Below are positions 1 through 10,559 of a stretch of DNA of 64,000 nucleotides, in pieces. The stretch is from Papilionanthe hookeriana x Papilionanthe teres (Eukaryota > Streptophyta > Magnoliopsida > Asparagales > Orchidaceae): positions 22,486,001 to 22,550,000 of the forward strand of contig CM040434.1 in assembly GCA_022702705.1 (NCBI GenBank), written 5' to 3'. How positions within the stretch are numbered: position 1 is the stretch's first letter; every line of letters begins with the position of its first letter. The notes beneath the pieces are model-generated. The model had not been told where the DNA came from. It was given only the letters and a program-made list of their open reading frames with translations, and made no database searches. The translations under genes and the position numbers were made by a program.

Positions 1-2275
1 CAACCATGGTGGCCATCGGGCATGGGGCAGCTCAGCAAGGTGGAATTCCAAAGTTTGGCTCCTCCCAAGGTCTCGGCCATGATGTTTTCCGGCGACCTGT
101 GCGGCCGGCCGGCAGCATGGGTCACCCTCGAGGTTAGTGAGGTCGAGCTTCGATTCCTGTGAGTTCAATCGATGGTTTCCTTGTGTAAAGGTGGTGAATT
201 GAAATGGAATGGGAAATGGGTGATTTTGGCTTGGTTTAGGTTAACCCAGTATTTGTGCTTGGTTCACCATCCAAGGCTCGACCTCGGCCGAGGGGAACCA
301 TTTGGGTCGACCGAATCGTGGTAGTGAAGTCCCCATCCATGGTGAGGTGGCTAAACATGGTTTTGAGTGTATCATGTTTAAGGTAAAAAGGGCTTAAAAA
401 GGGTTTAAGAAAGAGACCCCCTCTCTTACCATTAATGGTTTGGTGAGGTGGAAAGTGGATTCCATGGCTCTCATGGCTCCTATGGGGCTCATGCATGGCT
501 TCATGGCTTGTCTTTGGCTTCGGGAAAAGCTTGGTCAATTTCATGAAAATGGATTTTAGAAATATTGGTAATTTGATGGGAATTTGTATGGGGCTTAATT
601 TGGAATCATTTGATGATTGATTTGAACTTAGGGATTGATTTTAATTAATGGTATGATGAGAAGAATTTGTCATATGGGCTTTAGCATGAAATTTGGGCTT
701 TTAGGAAGGTTTCATGTAAGTGGGCTTTTGGTTTAAAAATAAATTTATGGATGGGAATTTTGTGAAGGATTGGGCCAAACAAATGTTGGGTTTAGCTCAT
801 GGATGTGTTATGAGTGATTTCAAATGAGTTTGGAAAGATTTGGGTTTGAATTGGGTTGAATGTGGGCTTCTTTGGTGAATGGGCCAATATAGGTCAAATT
901 GGGCTAACTTGGGCCAATGTTGGGCTAGGGTTGAAATTGATGTAAAATAAATGTTGGGAAATGTTTATGAGAGTGTTTCAAAGACGTTTTGCCCTTAGTT
1001 GGGTTTTGATTTTAGGGTTTGGGCTTATTTGGGTTTGGTTTGGGTTTAGGTCAAAATTGGGCCTTTTAGCTTTTGGGTTAAATTTGAGTGGGGTTTGGGT
1101 CTAAATTTTGGGCAAATCATGTTAAGGTTTTTCTTGTGGGAATGTTAAGGAAGATTTAGAAAATATTTGGGGTTAATTGGAGTTGAATTGGGTGAGTTTG
1201 GGTTAGGTTTGGGTCATGGGTCTAAATTAGGCTTTAAGGCCAAAAGTGAAATTGGATCCAAATGTCAATCAAATTGGACTTGTATTTGGTCTAGATTGGT
1301 GTTGGGAATGTTGAATTGAAGTTTAGAATTGCATTGGACCAGAATTTGGGTCAATTGGGTAGGTTTGGTTTGACATTGGGTCCACTTAGGGTTAAAATGG
1401 GTCAAATTGGGGGTTTTGACTAAAGTAGGGTAAATTGACAAAATTAGCACATGGTGTAGTTGAACAAAATGACATTGGGAATATTTGGGATTTTCTGGAA
1501 TTTTCTGGGAATTTTCTGAATTTTTGGATTTTTGGGTCAAGAGGGGTATTTTGGGTATTTGGAGGGTATTGTGAGGTATTTTTGGAATTTTTGATATTTT
1601 TGGCTATGAGTGATCAATTTGAGTGATGTGGAATGTTTGGGATTGATTTTAGGGAATTTGGGGTGATTTGGAAATTTTGGAGGATTTCAAGGGTTTTGGT
1701 AGGCTAGGCGGGTGTAGGGTCCCGGGGGTCAAAAATTGAAAATTTGGAAAATTGAACATTGGGTGAATGTAAGTGGAATGAAATCATTTTGGTTGAGCCA
1801 TGAAGCCATATCAAGCCCACATGAGCCATGAAGGGACTCATTTGAGGCATCCACTATGTTGTTCCTAACCCTCTTAGCCAAGGGCTTAGGGGTTAAGGAC
1901 CATCCATGTGAATCACCTACATGAGTCAGAAGGTACAGTTAGGTATGGGTGTGTTTTAGGAGGTGTGTGATAGTGTAGTGTATAAATGTAGTGCATGTGT
2001 AAGTCAGCCCTCACTGCACCGGGCCACCTGTAAGGGTCCTCTAGGCCAAAGAGTCCTATAGGAACTCATCCTTTAAATTTCCACATTCGATTTCAACCCT
2101 CAGGTGATTAGGGGTCTACGATCAAGTTTGTAGAGTTTGCAGGAGTTAAGAAGTGGTTTGAATTTCTAAGTGGTGGGTCTCAATTCTATTCCTCTAAGAT
2201 AGTCAAAGGAAAAGCCTAAGGCTAGATCCTAAGTACTAAAAAGAAGAAGAGAAGACCTCATCAAAAATGAGGTCA
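1..2275 (-). mobile_element. Long-LTR family copy A (partial, U3 side)
   Basis: This is one of four copies in the window of a very long LTR. The 5' end, read on the minus strand, is at 2275 and begins TGACCTCA; it forms the start of a terminal palindrome GACCTCA...TGAGGTC at 2254-2274. The body matches the reverse complement of 19170-21500 (copy B), including the motif next to the terminus (aagcctaaggctagatccta) and a long U3 stretch rich in TTGGG/CCCAA words. The copy runs off the left edge before the TATA box is reached. Orientation and homology are directly visible; assignment to a Tat/Ogre-like Ty3/gypsy lineage is inference from LTR length. It could be a 3' LTR, a 5' LTR or a solo LTR. 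Confidence 0.6.
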
Positions 2276-2648
2276 ACAAATGGACCCCCAATAGGTGTGG
2301 TGAGCTAACCAAGCACACCGCACGTATTGGCGTTGACCGAAGAGATCAACAAAACCAACACGTATGTCCAAGTGACAAACTTAGGACGAAGTAGAAGAAT
2401 TTTCGCTGGGGAGTGTCAAGTATATCTCTGAGACTGGAGATTCCTGAACTCTCGCTGGGGAAAGGAAAAGAAGGTGAATCCCAAATCACATGATCTGGGA
2501 GAATTTCAATTTAGATATTATTTTGTTTCAGTTTAAGTTTTGGTGTGTAAGTTTAGATTTTAGCTTGAGTTTAAATTTAGATTGAAGTTTTGTTAAAATT
2601 AATTTGAAGGGATTTGATTTGAAATGAGAATTGGAATTTGGTGGCTTT
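2276..2648. other. Non-coding spacer outside the LTR A terminus
   Basis: There is no gene. The segment lies just outside the 5' end of long LTR A. It contains two CGCTGGGGA words (near 2405 and 2454) that resemble the 3' part of Ty3/gypsy primer-binding regions. However, they sit on the wrong side of LTR A for its orientation, so I do not call a PBS. Confidence 0.35.
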
Positions 2649-3850
2649 AGATGTAACATCTTCAACCTCAAAAGAAAATTGAATTGATTAGATTGGACCA
2701 TTACAATGAGGAGAGATCTCAGAGCAATGCGGTATTGGATGTAAAATCCTTAACCTCAAGAGTTTGATTTTGATGTATTTCATTGCAATAGGGAAAGAAT
2801 CCTAAAGCAATGCAGTTTCGGATGTAAAATCCTCAACTCCAAAAGTTTGAATTTGATGTATTTCATTGCGATAGGGAAAGAATCCTAAAGCAATGCAGTC
2901 TCGGATGTAAAATCCTCAACCCCAAAAGTTTGATTTGGATGTATTTCATCGCAATAGGGAAAGAATCCTAAAGCAATGCAGTTTCGGATGTAAAATCCTC
3001 AACTCCAAAAGTTTGAATTTGATGTATTTCATTGCAATACGGAAAGAATCCTAAAGCAATGCAGTTTCGGATGTAAAATCCTCAACTCCAAAAGTTTGAA
3101 TTTGATGTATTTCATTGCAATAGGAAAAGAGTCCTAAAGCAATGCAGTCTCGGATGTAAAATCCTCAACCCCAAAAGTTTGATTTGGATGTATTTCATCG
3201 CAATAGGGAAAGAATCCTAAAGCAATGTAGTTTCGGATGTAAAATCCTCAACTCCAAAAGTTTGAATTTGATGTATTTCATTGCAATAGGAAAGAATCCT
3301 AAAGCAAGCAGGCTTCGGATGTAAAATCCTCAACTCCAAAAGTTTGAATTTGATGTATTTCATTGCGATAGGGAAAGGATCCTAAAGCGATGCGCTTCGG
3401 ATGTAAAATCCTCAACTCCAAAAGTTTGAATTTAGATGTATTTCATTGCGATAGGGAAGGAATCCTAAAGCAATGCAGCCTCGGATGTAAAATCCTCAAC
3501 CTCAAAAGTTTTATTTTGATGTGTTTCATTGCGATAGGGAAAGGATCCTAAAGCAATGCAGTCTCGGATGTAAAATCCTCAACCCAAAAGTTTGATTTTG
3601 ATGTATTTCATTGCAATAGGGAAAGAATCCTAAAGCAATGCAGTCTCGGATGTAAAATCCTCAACCCCAAGAATTTGATTTGGATGTATTTCGTTGCAAT
3701 AGGGAAATAATCCTAAAGCAATGCAGTCTCGGATATAAAATCCTCAACCCCAAGAATTTGGTTTTAATGTATTTCATTGCGATAGGGAAAGAATCCTAAA
3801 GCAATGCAGTCTCGGATATAAAATCCTCAACCCCAAGAATTTGATTTTGA
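2649..3850. repeat. 83-bp minisatellite, about 14 units
   Basis: This is a tandem array with an 83-bp period. The word gatgtaaaatcc starts at 2738, 2821, 2904, 2987 and 3070, exactly 83 bp apart, and continues with small indels to about 3840. Each unit carries attgc(g/a)atagggaaag...aaagcaatgc, an imperfect inverted repeat. The first unit (2649) and the last units are the most diverged. The array lies between LTR A and the AlkB-like reading frame. If A is a 3' LTR, the array sits where Ogre/Tat-type elements are known to carry hypervariable 3' UTR tandem repeats. It is not a CRISPR because there are no unique spacers. Confidence 0.92.
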
Positions 3851-4684
3851 ATAGTCATTAACTTTGCAAAGATTTTTAGTGTTGATTTGAAAAGTGTGGA
3901 ATTTTGGTGTTTCGAGAATTTCATGAAAGCTGTAAAAGACTTTCATGGAAGGAAATAGGTTAGGAGGGAATATGTAGATGTTACATATCCCATTTAAAAG
4001 AGTTGATCGGAAGTTGCTAGTTTGGATTGGATACAATTCCTCGCCATCAGATTCGATCCGTGTCAATGGAATCAACCGCTTTCATCCCAGACAAGGGAGA
4101 GAATAGAACGGATTGGATTTCAGATTTGGAAGGTTGAGTTTGAACTCGATTGAAATTTGATTTGAAATTTGGAAAGATTGAATTTGAATTTGATTGAGAT
4201 TGAATTTGAAATTTGGAAGGTTGAATTTGAATTTGATTGAAATTTGATTTAAAATTTGGAAAGATTGAATTTGAATTTGATTTAAAATTTATGCTCGTTT
4301 TGTTTGTCCTTTAACGATTCAAATTTATTTTATCGTTCATTTAATGTTCATGTGAATTTTTTGTTGATCATTTTTAGATTTTTAAGGAAAGTTTTCTTTT
4401 ATTCTTTTTTTTATTTCTTTTATGTTCTTTGTTCGAAGTTCATTTCACTTTAATGGCGTTTCCTAGTCAATTTGCACAAAAGAGGTGGAGGCCAAAAATG
4501 TGACATGGTCACTTTCATTCCAATCATGTTGAAGGTACATCATACAACTCGATCTGGAATAAATCTCATACAATCCATGTAGATTCAAAACGGACTATGT
4601 ATGATCTTTGTCGATCCATCCAAAAAGGTATCTGTCGTAAATCCATGTCTGAATAGTGAGGTACATGGTCAATAACATCACCTT
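3851..4684. other. Gene-free AT-rich region with degenerate short repeats
   Basis: I see no coding region. From about 4120 to 4290 there are imperfect repeats of gatttgaaatttgg / gattgaatttgaatttg. The stretch from 4290 to 4440 is T-rich. The remainder, 4440-4684, is the sequence immediately 3' (on the minus strand) of the AlkB-like frame and should hold its 3' UTR. No Athila LTR start (TGATC... followed by TTGCACTTTAAAG) is present here, so the 3' LTR of the element carrying the AlkB frame was not found. Confidence 0.5.
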
Positions 4685-5527
4685 CTAAGCCATCCTTGGC
4701 AAGGATGCCGTATGGATGTACGTTGGAGGTGTGATATTTTCCATGTAACTCACAGCTCGTAAGGCCGGAGGCTCTCTAGCTCCGGGTCTGGCTGGAAGTG
4801 GTAAGGTGTCTTCCCGTCGTCCATCCTTCTGAAAGTAACCGAGATCTCGCTTCACCGATACTTGTGGTATGCAATGTTTAGCGACATCCGCTCCGTTGCC
4901 CTTCAGTATCATGACGGAACCTACCGGTAATGGTATCTTCACTGGCCCTCGGAACTCACCTGGGCCTGCTATCCGGAGGTCAGATCCGAACATGATATTA
5001 CACTCGTTCAGAAAAGAAACTGTGCAGAAAGGTCTGACAAAGTCATGGTGATCTATGTGCGGGGGTATGCAGTCACCCTTCTTGTAAATGTTGATAATGC
5101 AACTGTTGGGTATGCAATCTGCTGGCAGTACCCTCCATGTTATCAATCTTTTTACCATCCTTTTAATGACCAATGGCATTGGATCCACTCGGCCATGACG
5201 GAGTATTCCGGTGGGTTTCCCTTCCTGTCTTCTCGCGAAGTCGTAGCAGAGCATCCACATTGTATCAGTAATTCTTCCTTTCCCTAGCATCCATCTCCGG
5301 GGTTCCGAGTAAGTGTTTTCTCTTAGGCGGCCTGCTCGGCCCATTCTTTTTAAATCCCGGATGCAGTCCATGATTTGTTGTTGTTCATATTCGGAGAACA
5401 CGTCTGTATGTAGCTCGAGGCCTTCTAATATATCGATCCTCCCTGCTCTCGATTCTCTCGAAGTATTCAAAAGTTTTCTTTTCGACATTCGCATTCTTTC
5501 CAAGCTCGTATTCGGAATAATCCGCAA
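4685..5527 (-). pseudogene. AlkB-like 2OG-Fe(II) dioxygenase, ALKBH9/10 (m6A eraser) type, broken
   Basis: The predicted role is oxidative N6-methyladenosine demethylation of RNA. The 280-residue frame covers the whole conserved ALKBH9/10 core without introns. It has GLELHT near residue 37 and NIY at 146-148 (2OG contact). The iron ligands are H157 and D159 in PPHIDHHDF, and H218 in GNGADVAKHC. KR at 226-227 is the usual 2OG-binding arginine. Immediately after this arginine the family's S-I/V-T-F-R-R block lies one frame away because of one extra base near 4846; in that frame the protein would end at 4750 instead of 4685. The annotated start is TTG. Upstream, an FEYFERIES-like ALKBH stretch lies in another frame, so a second 1-nt break is likely near 5445. 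The frame follows the Transposase_32-like frame on the same strand. The family match is strong by eye; demethylase activity is inference. AlkB domains also occur in some plant RNA-virus replicases, but the flanking residues here look plant ALKBH. Confidence 0.85.
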
Positions 5528-5592
5528 ATGGTGAGGCCTGGTGACGTACTGTGGGATATACGGCTCAATCCCTTCACGTTCTCCTGCATACC

Positions 5593-6381
5593 TCAGCTAA
5601 ACCTGGTACTGACTGCATACCTCGGCTTCCAAGGTAACAGAACCTTTTCCCAAGCTTCATAAGAAACCTGGTACTGACTGCATAATGCAAAAATAGTAGA
5701 TGGGTGTCCTAGTCCGTGAACTGACCCATGCACAATTAAACCCAATGCAGACTTAATAATTATTGATCCCACGTCAATAGGCAATCCAATTTGAATACAA
5801 TAATTCAATATAGCGCATTCTTTCGAAACCTTGTTTACCCTCATAGTAGGTAACAATTTAGATGAGATGAAAAAGTGTCAATGCTTCGAGACGAGGATTC
5901 AAAAGTGATGCAGAGAAACTAACATACCCGTCTTCACGCATTTCCCAATCTTCCGGTTCATCAGTCAGATATCGAAATATCTCATTCATATTATACCGAG
6001 AAGGCACAAAATTTGAATAGTGACATACCGGGGTGTTTTCTATAGAGAATAACTCATTTACTCTTGATGGAGTAAACGTCACCCATCTTCCTCGGACGTA
6101 GATATTCCCATTGTTGATCGCATGTAAGTTAGAGTAGAACTCTTTCACAACCGGAATAACAACGGCGAAGTAGTGTAACGGAATACCTCCCAGTGCCGTC
6201 GCGCGATCATTTCTTCTATCTTCGTAGTGGAATTCTCTAATCCTCGATTGACAAATCCCCGTTCCTTGATAACTCTTTTCTTTACCAAAACCTTGTTGAA
6301 GATCCGCTGCGCTTCCGCACTCACAAATTTCCTTCGGTTAAACACTCCAGATTTAGAAGAATCTAAGAATTTGGAGGCCAT
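5593..6381 (-). pseudogene. Transposase_32-like (plant transposon protein domain) ORF downstream of pol, frameshifted
   Basis: There are three consecutive minus-strand frames: 6381-6145, 6148-5858 and 5856-5593. They spell one domain of the kind annotated in plants as 'putative plant transposon protein' (Transposase_32). An RKFVSAEAQRIF...ERGF N-terminus comes first. KEFYSNL and IYVRGRWVTFTPSRVNELF follow. The last part is ECAILNYCIQIGLPIDVG...HPSTIFALCSQYQV. Frame changes fall near 6160 and 5880. The ATG at 6381 (MASKFLDSS) is a convincing start because it lies about 110 bp after a TATA box and palindrome array. The ORF is in the sense direction, in the position where Athila elements carry an extra (env-like) ORF. 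Its molecular function is unknown. It probably continued into the AlkB module as one fusion protein. Confidence 0.75.
5599..5684. repeat. 21-bp direct repeat at the Transposase_32 / AlkB junction
   Basis: The word aacctggtactgactgcata, with one further flanking base, occurs at about 5599-5619 and again at 5664-5684, 65 bp apart. A shorter related piece (gcatacctc) lies at 5586. The inner copy introduces the stop and frame change that end the Transposase_32-like frame at 5593. Reading through without the duplicated piece would put that frame in register with the sequence leading to the AlkB module. This is either a small tandem duplication or the scar of domain capture. Confidence 0.7.
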
Positions 6382-6487
6382 TATGGTGAATGGAATGAAT
6401 TCTAGTGAAGAAGGTTGACTTAGAATGGTTTAAGAATAGCTTTTCACTAAGGATTTGGTGTTGAAACCATCCAATTTGGCATTTAAA

Positions 6488-6690
6488 GTATATATAACTC
6501 ATTTTTATAACTTCCTCACTGTCGGCGAGAGGTTTCTCGCCGTCAGCGACTTAGTTATAAAAACTACCTTTCAGGTTCTCGCTGTCGGCGGGCTCTTTTC
6601 TCGCCGTCGGCGAGCTTATAAAAAGCCGAATTAGGCGCGAACCTCGCTGTCGGCGAGTATCGACCTCACCATCGGCGAGATTTCAAAATA
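6488..6690 (-). promoter_or_regulatory. Internal promoter: six palindromes in three pairs plus TATA box
   Basis: Six copies of a 15-bp palindromic word close to CTCGCCGTCGGCGAG start at 6515, 6536, 6578, 6600, 6643 and 6665. The steps are 21, 42, 22, 43 and 22 bp, so they form three pairs 21-22 bp apart. On the minus strand they lie directly upstream of TATA-like sequences (ttataaaaatgag and gttatatatac, within 6488-6510) and about 110-135 bp before the ATG of the Transposase_32-like ORF. The same six-copy array occurs in the LTR promoters at 13610-13785 and 17305-17479. I infer a stand-alone promoter for the post-pol ORF. Confidence 0.7.
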
Positions 6691-6983
6691 ATGTCCAATT
6701 TCGCTCTAAATCGAATAATGTCTTTTCTCATCATAATGGTTTGAATATGTGATGATTCTTAATAATAATTGAGTAGTAAAGTTTCAATAATATAAACTAA
6801 CTATTAAAATACAATAAAAATAGATAACTAATATGGGTTGCCTCCCATAAAGCGCTTGGTTTAACGTCGTCAGCCCGACCTAATTTCAATTATTAATCAC
6901 TTTGACTTAGCATTAAAACCTCTTTATAGTTAGGTCTTATACCTTCGAAATATGGTTTTAATCTATGTCCATTAACTTTAAAT
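6691..6983 (-). other. pol 3' tail and spacer of Athila element 1
   Basis: There is no separate gene. On the minus strand the end of pol is followed by the GGGAGGCAACCC motif (6834-6847). The same motif occurs at the end of pol in element E (44749-44759). It is preceded by the remains of the integrase C-terminal tail. The stretch from 6691 to 6830 is AT-rich spacer leading to the internal promoter. Confidence 0.55.
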
Positions 6984-8027
6984 TTATGTCCAAGCTTTTG
7001 GATCTTCGATTTCTATAGTTCCATATGAAAATATTTGAGTTATGGTGAAAGGTCCTAACCATCGAGACTTCAATTTTCCAGGAAATAATTTCAATCTAGT
7101 ATTATATAACAAAACTTCCCGTCCCGGTTCAAAATTTCTCCGATTAATCTTCCGATCATGCCATAATTTCATCTTTTCTTTATAAATCCGATCATTATCA
7201 TATGATTCATTTCTTAATTCTTCCAATTCACTTAATTGCAGCAATCTTTTCTCACCAGCTTCCTTCACATTATAATTAAATTCCTTAATCGCCCAATATG
7301 CTTTATGTTCTAATTCAACTGGTAAGTGGCATGTTTTTCCATATATAAGCTCGTAAGGAGTCATTCCAATCGAGTTTTATAAGCAATTCTATAAGCCCAT
7401 AATGCAGTATCTAATCTAATGGACCAATCCAACCTATCCGGGTTTACTGATTTTTCTAAAATATGTTTAATCTCACGATTGGATACTTCGACTAATCCGC
7501 TAGTCTCGTGGATGATAAGCAGTGGATATCTTATGAGTAATATTGTATTTTTCTACTAGTTTGTGAATGTATTTATTTCTAAAATGAGTTCCTCCGTCAG
7601 TGATAATCACTCTCGGCATTCCAAATCTAGTAAATATATTTTTCATCAGAAATTTTGAAACACTCTTAGCATCACACCTAGGTAAAGCTTGCGCCTCGAT
7701 CCATTTGGAAACATAATCAACAGCTACTAATATATATGAGTTTCCAAACGAAGGAATAAAAGGTCCCATAAAATCTAATCCCCAAACATCAAAAATGTCA
7801 AGTTCTAATATAAAATTTAGAGGCATTTCGTTTCTTCTAGATATATTTCCTACTCTTTGGCATTTATCGCAAGTTTTAATATATCTATATACATCTCTAA
7901 ATAGAGTAGGCCAGTAAAATCCAGATTGTAGAATCTTATAAGCAGTTTTATCAGTCCCAAAATGTCCTCCAAAATCAGAATCATGACATTTTTGAATAAT
8001 TGGTTCAGCTTTCTTCATAAGGTACAC
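6984..8027 (-). pseudogene. Athila integrase (element 1)
   Basis: Integrase cuts LTR ends and joins them to target DNA. The frame 8027-7500 holds the N-terminal HHCC zinc finger (CHDSDFGGH...CDKCQ) and the first two catalytic acidic sites (LDFMGPF and ITDGGTHF). It stops at HPRD because of a small indel near 7505. The third acidic residue, in a (V)EVSNREIK-like block, follows in another frame around 7500-7440. The frame 7364-6984 is the C-terminal part (MTPYELIYGK, LPVELEHKAYWAIKEFN, WHDRKINRRNFEPGREVLLYN, SRWLGPF). The gene is recognisable throughout but broken at least twice, so it is not functional as it stands. Confidence 0.88.
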
Positions 8028-8112
8028 GTCTTCTAATAATTAAATCCTTACATTGCTTATATAAATATGGTTCATCCCAAAAATAGGTTTTCGTATCATG
8101 GATGAATTTTTT

Positions 8113-8700
8113 TCATTGTTGCAAAGATAACATAGGTGGTAAAATAATACTAACTATATAGTTTACTATATCAGCATACCATGGTATTTTCCATTCATTG
8201 ATATTATATAGTTGTTCATCAGGAAAACTGTCTATAATTTCATTTTCAATATCAGAGAATTCATGATTTTCTAATCTTGATAAATGATCCGCAATTTGAT
8301 TATCAGTTCCTTTCTTATTAACGATCTCAAAATCGAATTCTTGCATTAATAGCATCCATCTAATTAATCTTGGTTTGGAATCTTTCTTTTGCATTAAATA
8401 TTTGATAGCAGATTGATCAGTATGCACGATACATTTTGTTCCAATCAGATAAGGTCTAAATTTATTAAAACCATATACTACCGCTAATAATTCTCTTTAC
8501 AGTAATCGTATAATTTATTTCAGGCATCATTTAGAGTTTTACTTAGCATAGTATATAACTTTAAAAATCTTTTCATATCTTTGCCCAAGAATCTGCTCCT
8601 ACAACATAATCACTAGCATCACACATAAGCTCGAATGGTTTCTCCCAGTTAGGTGAAACTATTATTGGTGCTGTAATTAATTTTCTTTTAAGAGTTCAAA
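8113..8700 (-). pseudogene. Athila RNase H and connection region (element 1)
   Basis: The frame 8427-8113 carries the RNase H end (HTDQSAIKYLMQKKDSKPRLIRWMLLMQEFDFEI) and the NQIADHLSRL block that follows RNase H in Ty3/gypsy polyproteins. The N-terminal part with the first catalytic Asp (CDASDY-type, about 8640-8590) is in other frames. The domain removes the RNA strand during reverse transcription. It is broken by indels around 8500. Confidence 0.75.
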
Positions 8701-8879
8701 AGCATTCAGGCATTCGATTGTAAATTCAAATTTCTTGTCCTTTTCGGGAAGTTGGAATAGAGGTTTAGTAATTTTTGAAAAATCTTTTATCTAACGTCTG
8801 TAGAATCCAGCATGTCCAAGAAAACTTCTTACCCCTTTTACCGTAGTTGGAGGTGGTAATTTAGCTATAACTTGAATTT

Positions 8880-9720
8880 TTGCGTGGTCTACTTCCATGC
8901 CTTTTTCCGAAATTTTATGCTCCTAATACAATGCCGCCAAAGAACCATAAATCGACATTTCTCCCAATTTAAAACTAAATTTGTTTTCTCACATACTTCT
9001 AATACTTTTTCAAGATGAGTTAAGCATGTGTCAAAAGATGTTCCAAATACAGAGAAATCATCCATAAATACTTCTATTCCATTGTCAATTAACTTACTAA
9101 ATATAGACATCATACATCTCCGGAATGTTCATCTGGTGCATTACATAATCCAAAAGGCATTCTTCGACAAGCGAAAGTTCCATAAGGACTAGTAAATGTA
9201 GTTTTCTCTTGATCCTCAGGAGCAATTTGTATTTGATGATAACCGGTGTATCCATCTAGAAAAAAAATACTTATGTCCGGCTAATCTATCTAACATCTGG
9301 TCTAGAAATGGTAAAGGGAAGTGATCTTTCCTGGTGGCGGTATTTAATTTCCTATAATCAATACATATACGCCAACCAAGTAACTTGTCTTATAGGAATA
9401 AGATCGTTATTTTCATTGACGAAGTGACAGATCACTCCTCCCTTCTTAGGAACACAGTGAATTGGGCTTACCCAACGATCGTCGAAATAGGATATATAAT
9501 ACCATTATCTAACCATTTTAAAATTTCTTTCTTAACTACTTCTTTCATTATTGGGTTTAATCTCCTTTGGGGATCAGCTTTAGGTTTATGTTCATCATCT
9601 AAAATAATTCTATGCATACAGATTGAAGGACTAATTCCTTTAATATCTGCTAAAGTCCAACCAAAAGTTTTCTTATATTTTTTTAAAGTTTCTAAAAGTT
9701 TTTGTTCTTCGAGATTCGTT
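8880..9720 (-). pseudogene. Athila reverse transcriptase (element 1)
   Basis: Reverse-transcriptase blocks can be read on the minus strand in three frames: the KWLDNGIIYPISD-type start (about 9560-9500), PFGLCNAP near 9160, and the catalytic FMDDFSVFG in the frame 9113-8889, where both aspartates are kept. Small indels around 9400, 9260 and 8930 separate the blocks. The domain copies element RNA into cDNA. The catalytic box is better preserved than in elements E and F, which suggests this is the youngest of the Athila copies here. Confidence 0.8.
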
Positions 9721-10480
9721 TAATGCAGATGAAATAATAACTGGTAAAGTTGAAGAATTACCTAAATAAGCATATTTCAAATTATCAGGTAATATTTTTA
9801 GCTCAAGTTCAGGAGGTTTAATAATTGATGGAACTATATTCTTGTCAGTGTTTTCAGTATTATCCAAAAATTCAAATTTTTCCTGAATATAATCTAATTC
9901 TTCATTATTATCTTCAATTAATTCAGTGTTTTCTTTTTCTAAATTATCTTCTTAATATTCCTTAAAATGTTCGCGTTGTAATTGTTCAAGTATTTCCATC
10001 CGAAAACATTCATCATATTTTTCTAGCGCAGGATATTTCATTGATTTTGCAATATTAAAGGTAACTTTTTGGTCATTTACTCTCATAGTTAATTCTCCTT
10101 TCGAACATCAATCATAGCTTTTCCAAGTAGCTAAAAATGGTCTTCTTAAAATGATAGGAATTTCTTTATCTTCCTCCATATCTAAAACAATAAAATCTAC
10201 TCGGGAAGATAAATTTATCCACCTTAACTAACACATCTTCAATAACTCCCTTAGGATAGGTAACCGAACGATCAGCTAATTGAAGGGTTACTGAAGTAGG
10301 TGTAATTTTTCCTAATCCTAATCTCTTAAAAATCGATAGAGGCATTAGATTGATGCTTGCTCCTAAGTCACACAAAGCTTTTCAATAAAATTTTTCTCCT
10401 ATAGCGCAGGGTATAGTGAAACTACCAGGATCTTTCAATTTTTCAGGAAGCTTCTTCGAATAATAACACTACACTCTTCA
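9673..10480 (-). pseudogene. Athila protease and protease-RT linker (element 1)
   Basis: The frame 10375-10166 holds the retropepsin active-site motif CDLGASINLMPLSIF and the following LQLADRSVTYPKGVIEDVLVKVDKFIFP block. The frame 9867-9673 is the acidic linker leading to RT (PPELELKILPDNLKYAYLG). Upstream, GSFTIPCAIGEKF-like sequence lies near 10440-10380. The protease would cut the Gag-Pol precursor. At least two indels interrupt the region (near 10380 and 10200). Confidence 0.78.
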
Positions 10481-10559
10481 CTAAGTGTGACTTGTTTCAT
10501 TATCAGTGAATTTTCTTTTCTTATTTAGAATATATTTCATAAATTTTACATAATTTGGC

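Noticed and set aside
2395..2470. CGCTGGGGA words as a primer-binding site for LTR A
   Set aside because: A PBS must follow the 3' end of the LTR, but these lie outside its 5' end in the orientation set by copies B-D.
2649..3850. CRISPR-like regular array
   Set aside because: The 83-bp units are contiguous tandem copies without unique spacers; this is a minisatellite in a plant genome.
4685..5527. AlkB domain of an integrated plant RNA virus
   Set aside because: The core follows the plant ALKBH9/10 pattern around the ligands and over its whole length, and no viral replicase or coat sequence is nearby.
4869..5534. Three plus-strand frames opposite the AlkB-like frame
   Set aside because: Shadows of the minus-strand coding sequence; no recognisable motifs.
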